Of a DNA stretch of 64,000 bases, positions 36,615 through 47,719 are shown one piece after another. Location: NCBI GenBank assembly GCA_000231825.2, contig JH720318.1:142539-206538 (forward strand), read 5' to 3'. Each line of letters opens with the position of its first letter. The first letter of the stretch is position 1. This DNA is from Tetrahymena elliotti 4EA (taxonomy: Eukaryota > Ciliophora > Oligohymenophorea > Hymenostomatida > Tetrahymenidae). The position numbers and the translations under genes were made by a program. Under the pieces are notes generated by a model. It had not been told where the DNA came from. It saw only the letters and a list, made by a program, of their open reading frames with translations, and did not search any database.

Positions 36615-39577
36615 ATGTCGTCTAATTATCAAGGTAAATATCTCTTTTTATTATTTAATTCTAGTCAAGGAATAAACTAATTTATGTAGGAGTATTTATT
36701 TCTTATGTTATCATTTAGTTATGGATAAAATGTAAGGATATATATACCTTATTATTGCAATTTTAATGGTTTGATATTAATTTAATATTATCATACAAGA
36801 GTATAAAAGAGATAAATACTAAGAAGATAAGAGATATGGCGATCATAGAGGAAGAAGAGATAGTGGAGGAGGATATGAACGTTCATAAGGGTATTAAAAA
36901 TTTTTAATATTTGCAAATAATCTCTAATTTATTTGTGTAATATCATTCTTAGGTAAGCATGCTTTTATTGCAAAGAAGCTGGTCACAAAATTTCAGATTG
37001 CCCCAAAAAATCAAACAAATTTTAAAGAAATGGGTCTTCCAACTATAGAAATAATAGAAATGAAAATAATGGATTTAATAAAAAGGTTTAAAAAGAGAAT
37101 TTTGTTTATGAAGATAACTGTCCACCTCCTGAAGATGAAGACTGGGGAGGAGGAGCTGATTCAGAAGAAGAAAAAAAGAGGTTAAAGAAAGAATAAAAAA
37201 AGGCTAAAAAATTACAACAATTATAGGAGAGTTAGTAAGAGGAATAGAATAATTAAAATGAAGATAATTAAAATTAAGAGGTTAATGATCCACCTTAATA
37301 ATAGTCAGATATCAAATAAAAAGATGATAATGATCTTCAAGAGGATTGGGGAGGAAAAGAAGAAGAAAATATTTATGTGAAGTAAGAAAATTTAACAGAT
37401 AATTAAGCAAACGTAGAGATGTCTATTGAAGATTAGATTAGTGCTTAGTTTGGTGGATCTTTTGTAATTCATTAAAGCAGAAATGTATCAGATCTTAATG
37501 ATTAAAACGGTTCAAATGAATCAAAAACATAAAAAAAATAAGACTCTTATGAAAATCATAAAGATAATTGGGATAAAGGTAAAGATAGAAACTCAAGTAG
37601 AGAAAGAACAAGAGAGACAGAAAGAGATAGAGACTAAGAAAGAGAAAGAAGCAGAGACACAAAGTATAAGTCAGATAAAAGCAGTTATTCATAAAAATCA
37701 TATGATAGAAGTGATAGAAGTAGTAAATATGATGATTATAAAAGTAAAAAAGATTATGAAAGAAGTAAAAAGGATTACGATAAGCCAAGAGAATATGAAA
37801 GAAGAAATAGTGAAAATGATTACAAAAGTAGATCAGATAGAGATAAATATTCTAAGAGTGATAGAAATTATAATTAGGAAAAATCCAAAAGTAATGGTTA
37901 TAGTGATAGAGAAAATTCATTGAGAGATCATCAGTACCGTATAAAATAGTCTAGAATTAGTGAGGAAAGAGATTAAGACTTTTTTGAGAAAAATAAGGAT
38001 AATATAACTATCTAGATTGACTAAATGTTAAAAGAAAAAGCTTAAAACATCATGTCATAAGCAAGCAAAATTGAAGAGGAAGAGCAATAAAATGACAGAA
38101 AGGACGATAACTATGAAGAATGGACTTTAGAAAGTTTAGAAAAAGATAAAGATAAGTAGTAAAATAATAATAGAAATCATAGTTATAGTAATGATTATAA
38201 TGACGGAGGATATTCTAGTAGAAAAAAGAATAATTATGAAGAAGATTGGGGAGGTAATGGAAACAAAAGATATGATAATAAGGATGATTACAATAATAGC
38301 TATTAGAAAAAATAATATAATAATTACAATAATAGATCTAATCATTAGTTTAATAAATATAATAGGGAACAATATAAAAAAGTACCAACCCCTATTCTTA
38401 TTATTTCAGATGATGAAAATTAAAATGATAATGATAATGATCCTTGGGCATAATCTCCTAAAAGAAGTGTAAAAAATAAATTAAATACCCAAAAACAGCA
38501 TTCCAATAATACCCAAGTATCATCAAAGTAAAATTATTTTTAATTTATTTTATTTTTTATAATTTGAGGTTTCTCTTAAAAAAATAATTTTTTTTAGGAA
38601 TAGCTTATCTAATTTAGTAAGTGGTTAATTATAAGCTAATTTGATTGAAGAATCCCCTATTTATGAGCCGAATTTAAATTATTAAGATCAATCTACTGTT
38701 AAATGTAAAGACCCATTACTCTATTACCCAGATTAAGAAAACAAATAGTAAAATAATGATGAAAAAAAATATGAAGGGTTGGGTATCGAAAATATTTTTG
38801 ATTTTGAGGAACAACAAAAAAAATAAAAACTTAAAGTTATATAAGCTGATTGTGTTAAATTTTATGATAAAATTCCATCTTAGTCTTTTAAATTGGGATA
38901 TGATAGACACAGTTAACTTTTTAAAGAAAAGCTTCAGAACTTCTTATATTCAGAAGAGGGAGATTGCTTAAAAGTAAAATAATTCAATTGCTCTATCTTT
39001 TTTCAATTTAAATCATTTTAAATTAGGTCTTTGAAGGAGATTTAAAAATAAGGAGATAAACTGATAAGGGAAGTTTATCAATGACTATTAAGGCCTAAGT
39101 ATATACTAATCACTCATGGAATGAAGTAAAGTGGATTCCATCTCTAAAAGTATTAAAATAGAAAGATAGAGTAAAGGAATTTCAAAGCATAGATTTCTCC
39201 ACAGGAGCCTCTTAGCTATCAAAAGTAAAAATTAAAAATATTAATTTAAGATTTACTAATTGAATTTCAATATAAAAAAGCTGCTTCCAAAAGAAAACTA
39301 TGATAGAGTATTCTATTTATTCTGGATAGAGGGATAGAACTAAGAGGATGAGGAAAAAATAGAAGAATATTCAAATTATTTGTATGAAAAGAAATTATTA
39401 TCTGGAGTTAATTTAGATGTTGGTTGCTTCAATATGGCTAGCATTAACTAAATATTTCCAGATGTGGAAAGTTTCATGAGAAGTAGCGAATTCAAAAAGA
39501 AAACTCCCATTAAATTAGTTTTAATTTATAACCCTGAATAAGTGAACTAAATTTCTTACAAAGCCGTTCCTTTTTGA
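36615..39577 (+). CDS. CCHC zinc-knuckle protein with DWGG (WG/GW-type) motifs, candidate Argonaute partner
   Basis: Exons 36615-36633, 36800-36890, 36953-38527, 38598-38973, 39027-39224 and 39281-39577 total 2556 nt with correct phases, giving 851 residues. A short basic/Gly-rich start (HRGRRDSGGGYERS) is followed by one canonical zinc knuckle, CFYCKEAGHKISDC (C-x2-C-x4-H-x4-C). Then comes a long disordered acidic region with three DWGG motifs (coordinates ~37137, ~37345, ~38244) and other acidic-context Trp (DNWDKG, EEWTLE, NDPWAQ), interrupted by an RS/RD-like tract (~37580-37920). The last ~300 residues look folded (LGYDRHSQLFKEKLQNFLY, SVKWIP-like strand, VFYLFWIEGQ, IKLVLIYNPEQ). Known: WG/GW motifs dock in the PIWI domain of Argonautes, and Tetrahymena Wag1 and CnjB are GW proteins of DNA elimination, CnjB with zinc knuckles. 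Homology to those is inference from composition. Confidence 0.8.
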
Positions 39578-39987
39578 AGCTTAATTAATTAAAATGATAT
39601 AAACTTCTTCCTTCACAAAATAAATATATTAAATACAAATTTATTTCAATGTTAATTAAAACCATCTTTTCAATTTTAAAAAGATTGATCAACTATTAAA
39701 TGAACTAAGAATTCAATCACATTAGTAAACAACTTAATATAAAAATTAAATAGTTGTTGGTGATTGAATTTATGCATCTATTACTAAAGCTGAAAATGAA
39801 TCATCTTTGATAATTAATTTAAACAAAATAAAATTATTATTTTTAATTGTGTCTAATTTATTATTTTATTTATGTCAACATATTTTTTATATTTTAATAA
39901 AAATCAAATAAATAATCATTTTATCTTTATTTTTCCTACACTTTTAATCAATCAAAAAAATAAAAAATTGTGATAATATCTAGAAGG
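39578..39987. other. AT-rich spacer with a hairpin
   Basis: About 410 bp downstream of the zinc-knuckle gene, otherwise featureless; the inverted repeat at 39711-39769 is listed separately. Confidence 0.5.
39711..39769. repeat. Interrupted inverted repeat (potential hairpin)
   Basis: ATTCAATCAC (39711-39720) pairs with GTGATTGAAT (39760-39769), and AACAACT (39728-39734) pairs with AGTTGTT (39752-39758). The arms are separated by an asymmetric bulge (7 versus 1 nt) and close on a 17-nt A/T loop. It lies 134 nt after the stop of the zinc-knuckle gene, so it could be in its 3' UTR. Confidence 0.65.
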
Positions 39988-40131
39988 ATGGTTTAAATTA
40001 AGAAAAATTATAGTAATTATGGTAATAATGAATTAGGTGTCTATGAGGAAGAAACCAATACTAATTTAACAACTAAAAGAGCTTATGAATTATATTAAGG
40101 GTATCCAATACATACTCAAATAATTGATTGA
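39988..40131 (+). CDS. Possible small protein of 47 residues
   Basis: ATG at 39988 to TGA at 40129 under the ciliate code: begins MVQIKKNYSNYGNNELG and ends YPIHTQIID. Codon use (GGT, GTC, GAA, ACC) looks more coding-like than the flanking A/T DNA. No family, no membrane segment. It may also be one exon of a larger gene or chance. Confidence is low. Confidence 0.3.
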
Positions 40132-40562
40132 TTTTAATTAGAAAGTCTTGATAGATTTTTGTTTAATAATCTTTTACCGTTCAATTAGTAAATCATGCGA
40201 AAAATAAAATAATTAAAATAAAAGATTTTAAGAATTTAAACACTTATTTCCTTTTTTTAAATTTTTTAAGGGTGAGCTAAATTTGATATAAATCTTATTG
40301 AAGATTTGTTTATTTTTATAAATAGAAAATAGATCTTTCTATAACAGAAATTTATTAGTTACTTAAGTGGTAAAATAAAATTAATTTCAAAATAATACTA
40401 AAATAATTAACTTTTAATTTTATATAGCGAGTTTATTTACAGTTTAAATTGTTTTTCAAAATTTTTATTTAAAATAACTAGAGTAGATAATTATTTTATT
40501 TTTGGAAAAAAGGGTTATAAATTAATTAATTTTTTCTTTCTTAGTAATTAGAATTATTTGAT
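40132..40562. other. Convergent AT-rich spacer
   Basis: About 430 bp between the small plus-strand frame and the 3' end of the minus-strand kinase gene. Nothing recognisable. Confidence 0.45.
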
Positions 40563-43500
40563 TCAAATTTGTGGTTATGATGAAGACACGTTTGTTTAGT
40601 TTGATCTAAATATTTACAGTAAATTTATTATATCAATTAACTTTATTGGCTTACTTAAATAGCCATCAAAATTACTAAAGAATGGTTCATATTCCTAAGC
40701 GCTGATTACAATTATTTTTGTTTTTTCTTCAATATGGTTTTCTTCCTCAAATTATTTAATGCATTTAAGACATTCGTACCCATCTAGGACAGGCATATTA
40801 AGATCCATAAATATTATTTACTACCGATTTTGTTTATATGAATTTAAGGCTTCACTACCATTGTAAGCTACAAAAATGTTGAGATTTGTGTTTTTCTTCA
40901 AGATTTATTCTAAACAGAAAATGTTAATTGGAGAGTCATCAGCAATTAAAACTTTAGAATAATCTTACAATAAGGTTTTTAGGATTTCAACTTACAGCTT
41001 TCTATCATTTTATACCCAAATCATTTATTTTTCATTATTATTTTCAATATACTTGTAATTACTTGCCGATTCTTTTTGATTATGATTTTATACTTAGTCT
41101 TCTTCATAATCTTCTTCACTCTCTTCGCACATCTCCTCATCTTCTTCTCTCCAGTCGCTAGCAGCATTGTTATTATATTCATCTCTTTTATGAGGATGGG
41201 CTTCTGTTTTATGTCCAACTTCATATACTTTAATCAAGCTTACATCTTTAACATCTTTTGCATTATTTTATGAATATGATTTTGATAATCTATGAACTGA
41301 AGCGTGCACATTCTAAGATTAATCATTTTTAATTAGCTATTTATCATCTTAAAGCTACTTACTATTTTGAGTGTAAATACTTTTTTTCGTATTTTATTGG
41401 TTATTATTATGATTATATCTTAGATTGCTTATAAAGACTCCGTTTTCTGAGCTCTATAATTCATTAATTGATTAGGCTATTTATATGTCATGAAAACTCT
41501 TAGTTTAATTCTAAGGATATGGCTATCTCTCACAATTTTAATTATCTCTATTTACATTATTATTAATCAATCGCTGGTTTTTTTAAAGTTCTTCAATTTC
41601 TCCAAAATCTTCTGATGTATGACGTTCTAAGTTTGCATTTTGAGTCTAATGATGTTGCTCTTATTTAGACTAAATATCATCTACCACCTACTCTTCATCA
41701 TTAAATTTGGGAATAACTCTTATAAACATATTTTTTATTTTTTTCATATGACTTTAGTCATCATTAGCTTTATTTGACTCCTAGTATTCAGTAACTTATT
41801 AAAGACCTTAGTAGTCTTTGGCTTAATTAAAGCATGAAGAATCTTTATTCTGATAAACTTTTTTGTTTTAAGATAAGCTTATTGAGTTGTTAAAATTTAA
41901 AGTTGTTTAAGTTTGGTTTCCAAATCTTATTACTTTGCTTGACAAAATATTTTCAGGTAATTAATAACCTAGACTTTACTAGTTTTAACTCGTACTGTTT
42001 AATTCTGGAGGTATTTTTTAGTTTAAATTATTACTGAAATAATGAGGAATACAATTTTCTGAGCAATATTTTTTCTTCTGCATTTCTTCGAGGTGACTTA
42101 CCACACTTGGTAAGTTTTAAGTAAGTCTCTTTGTAAACTTTCTTGTGCTATTATTATCAACAGTTTGAGATTTATAAAAGAGCAAAGATTTCTTTAATCT
42201 ATTAGCCTCATCAGTTTGCATTTTTAAAGAATATGCTCTTTACTGATTTAACAATTTATGTCTACTGCCTTTGAGTACAATATAATCTCTTTTTATTGAT
42301 CTTTTTAATGGGGCATGGCTTTAATGTTTTTAATCTGAATACCTATATGGTGTTGAATTTTATTAGTCAAAATTTTATTAAGAATTTAATGAAAACATTG
42401 TATTTCTTTTTAGATCAGTTATCTTTATCAAAGGTTATTAATTAGACAAAATTTCTCTTGATTAGTATTTAGAATTTAGATGATCAGTTTTTATTTCTTA
42501 GCTTACATTTAATATATTCTTTGGGCTGTTTTAACTTTTACTATGCAATTCGTGTTGAGTGTAGGATTCTGATTTTTGAGATCTTTCTATTCCATTATCA
42601 CTTTTATAAGAAAACGGCGATATACTTTACATCAGTAAACCATTTTTTCCTTACTAGTGGATATGTTTATGTATGCTTACAGGAGATGGAACTAAAGTAT
42701 TATTTAATTAATTACTTTGCACATTTAAGTGATTTTTTAGAGGTTCTGTAAAAGTTACATCGCCAAGAAGTTAATTTTAACCTTCTGTTATAGCATTGTT
42801 TACATCTTTTAGTTTTTACTTATTGTTAGACATTAAAAATGGAGTTTTCTCAGAGTTTGGTTTAGATTTTGAAGGCGAAATTTGATTATTATTATTATTA
42901 TTATTGCCAGTTTATTAATGCTCTACTAAATTTGTGTAAATACAAAAAGTAAATTTTGATCCTTCATCTACTTTAGACTTTAGCTTGATTTCATGCCAGG
43001 GTCCTAGTTAATTATTTAGCTATTTGCATATTGCTAATCCCAATCCTATACCATGTCTATTATTAGCTCTTTCAGAGTGATCAAATGTATTAAAAAATTA
43101 GAATAACTTTTTTTATATAGATTCAGATATACCTGTTCCAGTATCCTTTACAGAAATTTAAATACAATCCAAGTATTTTTGTTTGACAATAATTTCTATT
43201 TTTCCTTTTTGCTATGTAAATTTAATAGCATTTCCTATCAAATTAACAAGTATTTGTTTAATTCTTCTTTCGTCTTGCAATATATAATCTTGTTAAAGAT
43301 TTTTGAATTTTGCACTGATGGAAATATTTTTTTATTCAGCTTAAATTTCAAAGAGATCAAGTACATCAAGTATACATTATGTTAAACAAATTTCTTCAAT
43401 TATTAATCTAAATTTGTCTCTTCTAAGCTGAGAATAATCTAAAATATCATTGATCAAACTCATAAGCATTTAAGAATTTTGCAAAATTATTTTCCTTTGT

Positions 43501-46277
43501 TTTTTATTGAGCCCTCCTTACTCGAAACTGTTTTCAAGGATCATAATGATACTATTTAAAGGAGTTTTTAGGTCGTGAGTTACAGTAGAAAGCATTTTAT
43601 CTTTGAATCTTTCTATTTCACGAAGCTTTTCATTTATAATCTTTAAACTGATATCATTAAAAATCAATAAAATTCCTTCTTCATTTCCCCAGAGACATCT
43701 TACCATCTAAGTATCAAAAAAGAAGGCATTATCTGATTAGACTTATTATTATTAAAAGTTAGTTTTATTTTTTTATTCTTCCTATTTAGAAGCATGGTTA
43801 TTCTTTGCATCTTCTTAATTATCATGATCAATAATATTCAAAGCTATTCCATTAATGTTTTCTAATTAATTAATTCCATTTATCTCTTTCTAATTTGAAG
43901 AGTATGGCTAATTATTATTTAATCCATTACTTTATTCTTAATGATTTTGGAATGATACCTATCTTATTTTAAGCTTCTCCTCTAATTGTTTATTTCTTTA
44001 GTTTTGATTTAAATTACTTTTAATATTAGACTAACTTGGTAGCAACATTTCTCTCTCAGTATTTCTTTGGGTATCTTCTTATGTGCAAATTATTTCTGTT
44101 TAATTTTTCTTATTACTTGTGTCAATATTATTCTGAAAATGTGAATTAATACTTATTTCGTGTTTTCTAATATCATTGCTAAAATTCTTTTTGAGTTCAG
44201 AGATTAGCTAACCTGTTTAACCTTACTCAATATCTAATGAATTTTATTTATCTTCTATTCCAAAATTTGCTGTCATTTTAGATCTTTAATTTTAAGGACT
44301 TTGTATTGAATTAATTTTATTTTTTAGGCTTTGAAGCTTTTAATGTTCTGTACTCTCTAAAACATGATCTTTGGTTTCAGTTTAAATATAATCATAAAAA
44401 TCATTTTTAATGTGTTCTATGTTATCTTATTTTTTATTATCTTAAGTAGATAACACATTATCTTTTTTTTATTATTAATATAATTATGTAGATTATTACT
44501 ATTACTATTGCTATTGTTATTATTAACCTAATAAAAAAGTAGGGGAAAGTTATCTGTAAAAGCAACTCAATTATTTATTTGGCTTTTAGTCTGAATTAAC
44601 ATTTTAATAATTAATTAGATCCTTTGCCAATTTAGATTTGGAGGATGAATTACCTATAAAATTTTTTAATCCTTCTTTTACTTCATTTTGTTTGTCTTCA
44701 ATAAATTATTTGAGATAATCGCTTAATGAGCAGGCAGATTCTGTAGAATTTTAAGTAAAATCAGTAGTGTTATCTAAATCCATAAATGTTTTGGAGTCAT
44801 TTTAGCTTGGATTTGGATGGGAAACAATAATATTCTTAAAAATGTTATTAAATAGTATTTAATGCAATGGCGACTCAGAACAAATCAAATTTCCTTTTTA
44901 CTATTAGAAATCCTCCATATGAATTAAGTCAGCAAAAGAGTACTAAAATTTCATGTTAAGAGCGTTATCAGAAATGTTCCTTTTCTGAGTATCCACCCAC
45001 TCTTTGATTTAAAATTGATCATAAAATTTTTTATTAACAAAATTAAAAACTAAACTGTTGTTTTCAATTTTTTTACAACTCATCTAGTTATTATTATTAT
45101 TTTCAGCATTATTTCTTGTATACGAGTCTAGTTTATTATTAATCTATTCTTTTTACATTGTACACTTTAAATCTAAGTTGGGAGTATTCTACTAAGACTT
45201 TTAGGTTTTAAGCTTTTGTGGTACGATATTACTAAAAAAATTAATTATCTTATCCTTAATTGATATATTCTGTAGTGATTATTCAGAAATTTACTGCTTG
45301 TTTTTAGGAAATGTAACAAACACCATGGATTATGGTATATTCTCTTTTATTATTTTCTACCAGTCAATTAAACTTTTGTTCTATATAAATAACAAACAAA
45401 AATTTTCTTTCTCATATTTCTCCCACAAATAGAATGCTATCACTAAAAAAATTGTTGATAGATAGAGAGGTACTAGGTAGGTTAGCTTTGCCTTGAAAGG
45501 AGTGTAACTCCAAAAAAATCCAATAAAACAAGCGGCAACAGCTGTAAATCCTCTTATATACCAGTTTTAAAGTGATTAAAAAATAATGCAATGCAAATGA
45601 CCATAGCCTAAACCAATGAGAAATATCTCAGACTAATTATCTATTAAAGAAAAAACAAAGCTTTAGTAGTCTTCAAGTGCAAATGATACATTAAGAATGA
45701 TTGTTTAAATTATTATAAATAATTGCGCTAATTCTGGATACTTAATATTAATAATTAAACTAAAAAAACAAATTGTAGTTGAGATGTATATCAAGTGAAA
45801 TTCTGTATCATAAGCAGCTAGTCTTATGGACAAAGTCAACTATATTATAAACAAGATAGAGCTACTTAGAAAATTCAATTTTTTTTAAATTGGTTTTTAG
45901 CGAGTGTCAAACGCTTCTCTAAGATCCTACTCAAGAAAATTCAGTTAGTATTTTCCAATCATATTTATTATGAGTTTGTTGTAATTTATAATACTAGTTG
46001 TACTAAATGGTATATGCTATTTTATTAATACAAGTTCTTCCTATTTCTACTTTTTCAACTATTGCTTTTCTGATAATGAAAAAGAGTCTCTCTATTAATT
46101 TTTAATGCTGTTTCTTTATTCAATTTGCAATAAATCTTCTGGTTTTAGACTTTAATCTAATTGATTTACAATTTAATTTGTATATAATTGTGTTATCTAA
46201 TTAATCTATTAACTCAATATTTCTATCAAAAAATTATCCTTATTTTAAAATCTTTTGATGATACATGACAAATTCAT
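40563..46277 (-). CDS. Hybrid histidine kinase (membrane region + HisKA/HATPase + receiver), 1904 residues, intronless
   Basis: A single frame of 5715 nt with no TGA until 40563-40565. After ~120 Gln-rich residues come about six hydrophobic segments (SSILFIIQLTLSI, LIYISTTICFFSLII, VAACFIGFFWSY, YLSTIFLVIAFYLW). A long Asn/Ser/Gln-rich linker with a polyglutamine run follows, then a PAS-like piece (GNEEGILLIFNDISLK). Next is the histidine box STVTHDLKTPLNSI with phospho-acceptor His901, the N box in NLIGNAIKFT, and G boxes DTGTGI and GIGLGLAICKQL. After another ~600 disordered residues there is a receiver: KVLIADDSPINIF (acid pair), MDLNMPVLDGYE with phospho-Asp1825, and GYLSKPIKL with the conserved Lys. 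All catalytic residues are present, so an active His-Asp phosphorelay is expected. A separate phosphotransfer (HPt) partner is not encoded nearby. The upstream Met at 46277 was chosen; Met at 45962, just before the membrane part, is an alternative. Confidence 0.9.
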
Positions 46278-47719
46278 CGTTAGAAATTAAAGCTTTTTAT
46301 TAATACTAATATTATTGGATGGATCTCTAAGAATAAGATTCTAATTACCATGTTACGGTCATGCTACTTAAAAGTAGATTAATCAAATATGTGATTGAAT
46401 TTCTTTTTTTTTTAAATTATCAAATGTGTTTGTTTAAGATAAATTCTTCATATATTACTGATTTTTTTGTTTTTAATTTTTGTCAATTAATCACTTAAAG
46501 CAATCAAACTAGTGAAATGTATTTTAAAATGGGAAAATGAAGATAATTTTTGGTACAATCAAATTTTATCTAAAATTTGGTAACTAAAACATAAAAATAT
46601 TTCAACAATATTACATTTTAAATTTGTATTTTTAACTTTAAAAATCTTCCAAAAAATAATTCACAACTATTCATTGAATAAAAATTGGACCATTAAATTT
46701 TTTCTAGAGTTGATCTAATAAAAAAATACTAGCTGTAATTGAAAATATAATATATGTTGGATGTCTATAAAATAGTTAACTATTTCAAATATGTTAGGTA
46801 TCTTTTATCAATTTTTCCAAGCAAAAATATTTTTCATTTTCTTTTTGCAAGATTAAATTATTTTGCTAAGTCTACAAAATTTAATGGCATAACACATGAG
46901 ATAAATTAAAAATTATTAATTAATAATTAATTTAGTGATTATTATTTAGAAGTGAAGAATAATCCTATTCACCTTCCTATTTACAAAAATACTTACATAC
47001 CAGAAATTTCTTGAGATAAATGCTTGATTATTTCAAGATTTATTGTTTAAAAAATTTTTTTTTATTTTTGGTTTAGAAAAATATTTTTTATTTTGATGAG
47101 AAATAATTATTTTAAGATCCACATTAAAATGCTAAAAAATTAGTTGAAATCCTTTGATTGCTATTAATTTAAAGAGATTAAAAATTCTTTTTGGTTTTAG
47201 CCTAATCTTTGATTCGTAATTTAGATATTAGATGGAATTTCCCTCTTAAATATAAATACTACAAAAGTATTTAGCAAGAAATTTTTGATTACTCAATTCG
47301 AAAGAAGAAATCAGAAGATTTATAGTCACTTATTTACATAAATAAATAATAAATAGAATTTTATATCGAAAAACATAATTATAAAAATTGATAGTAAAAA
47401 CTGCCAAACTGATTAAAAAAAAAAATTAAAAATATAATTTAGTCAAGAAATAAATAGATTTTAAAGAAGTATTTGATAAATAATTTGTTAATAAATAGAT
47501 AATTAGTAATTGAATATATATCTATCTAGCTATTTAGTTAATTAAAATATAAAATTATGTTATATCTCAATTTTCAACCATAAATAATATCATAATTAAT
47601 TCATAAATAAAAAATATTGCAAACTCATCAGATTTAATATTATTTATTTTCATTTCTAGGCATAAAGAGAAATATACTCTTTACCATTTCATTTATTATT
47701 TTTACAAGCACTCAATATT
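46278..47719. other. Divergent AT-rich intergenic region
   Basis: About 1.4 kb between the kinase gene and the Rab-like gene, transcribed away from each other; expected to hold both promoters. No gene or repeat stands out. Confidence 0.5.

Noticed and set aside
37483..37923. Lys/Glu/Ile-rich frame of 146 codons as a gene
   Set aside because: It is an alternative frame of the RS/RD-like tract of the zinc-knuckle gene, whose own frame continues through it for 1575 nt.
42885..42905. ATT repeat as CRISPR-like or minisatellite array
   Set aside because: It encodes an Asn run within the kinase frame; no spacers or leader.
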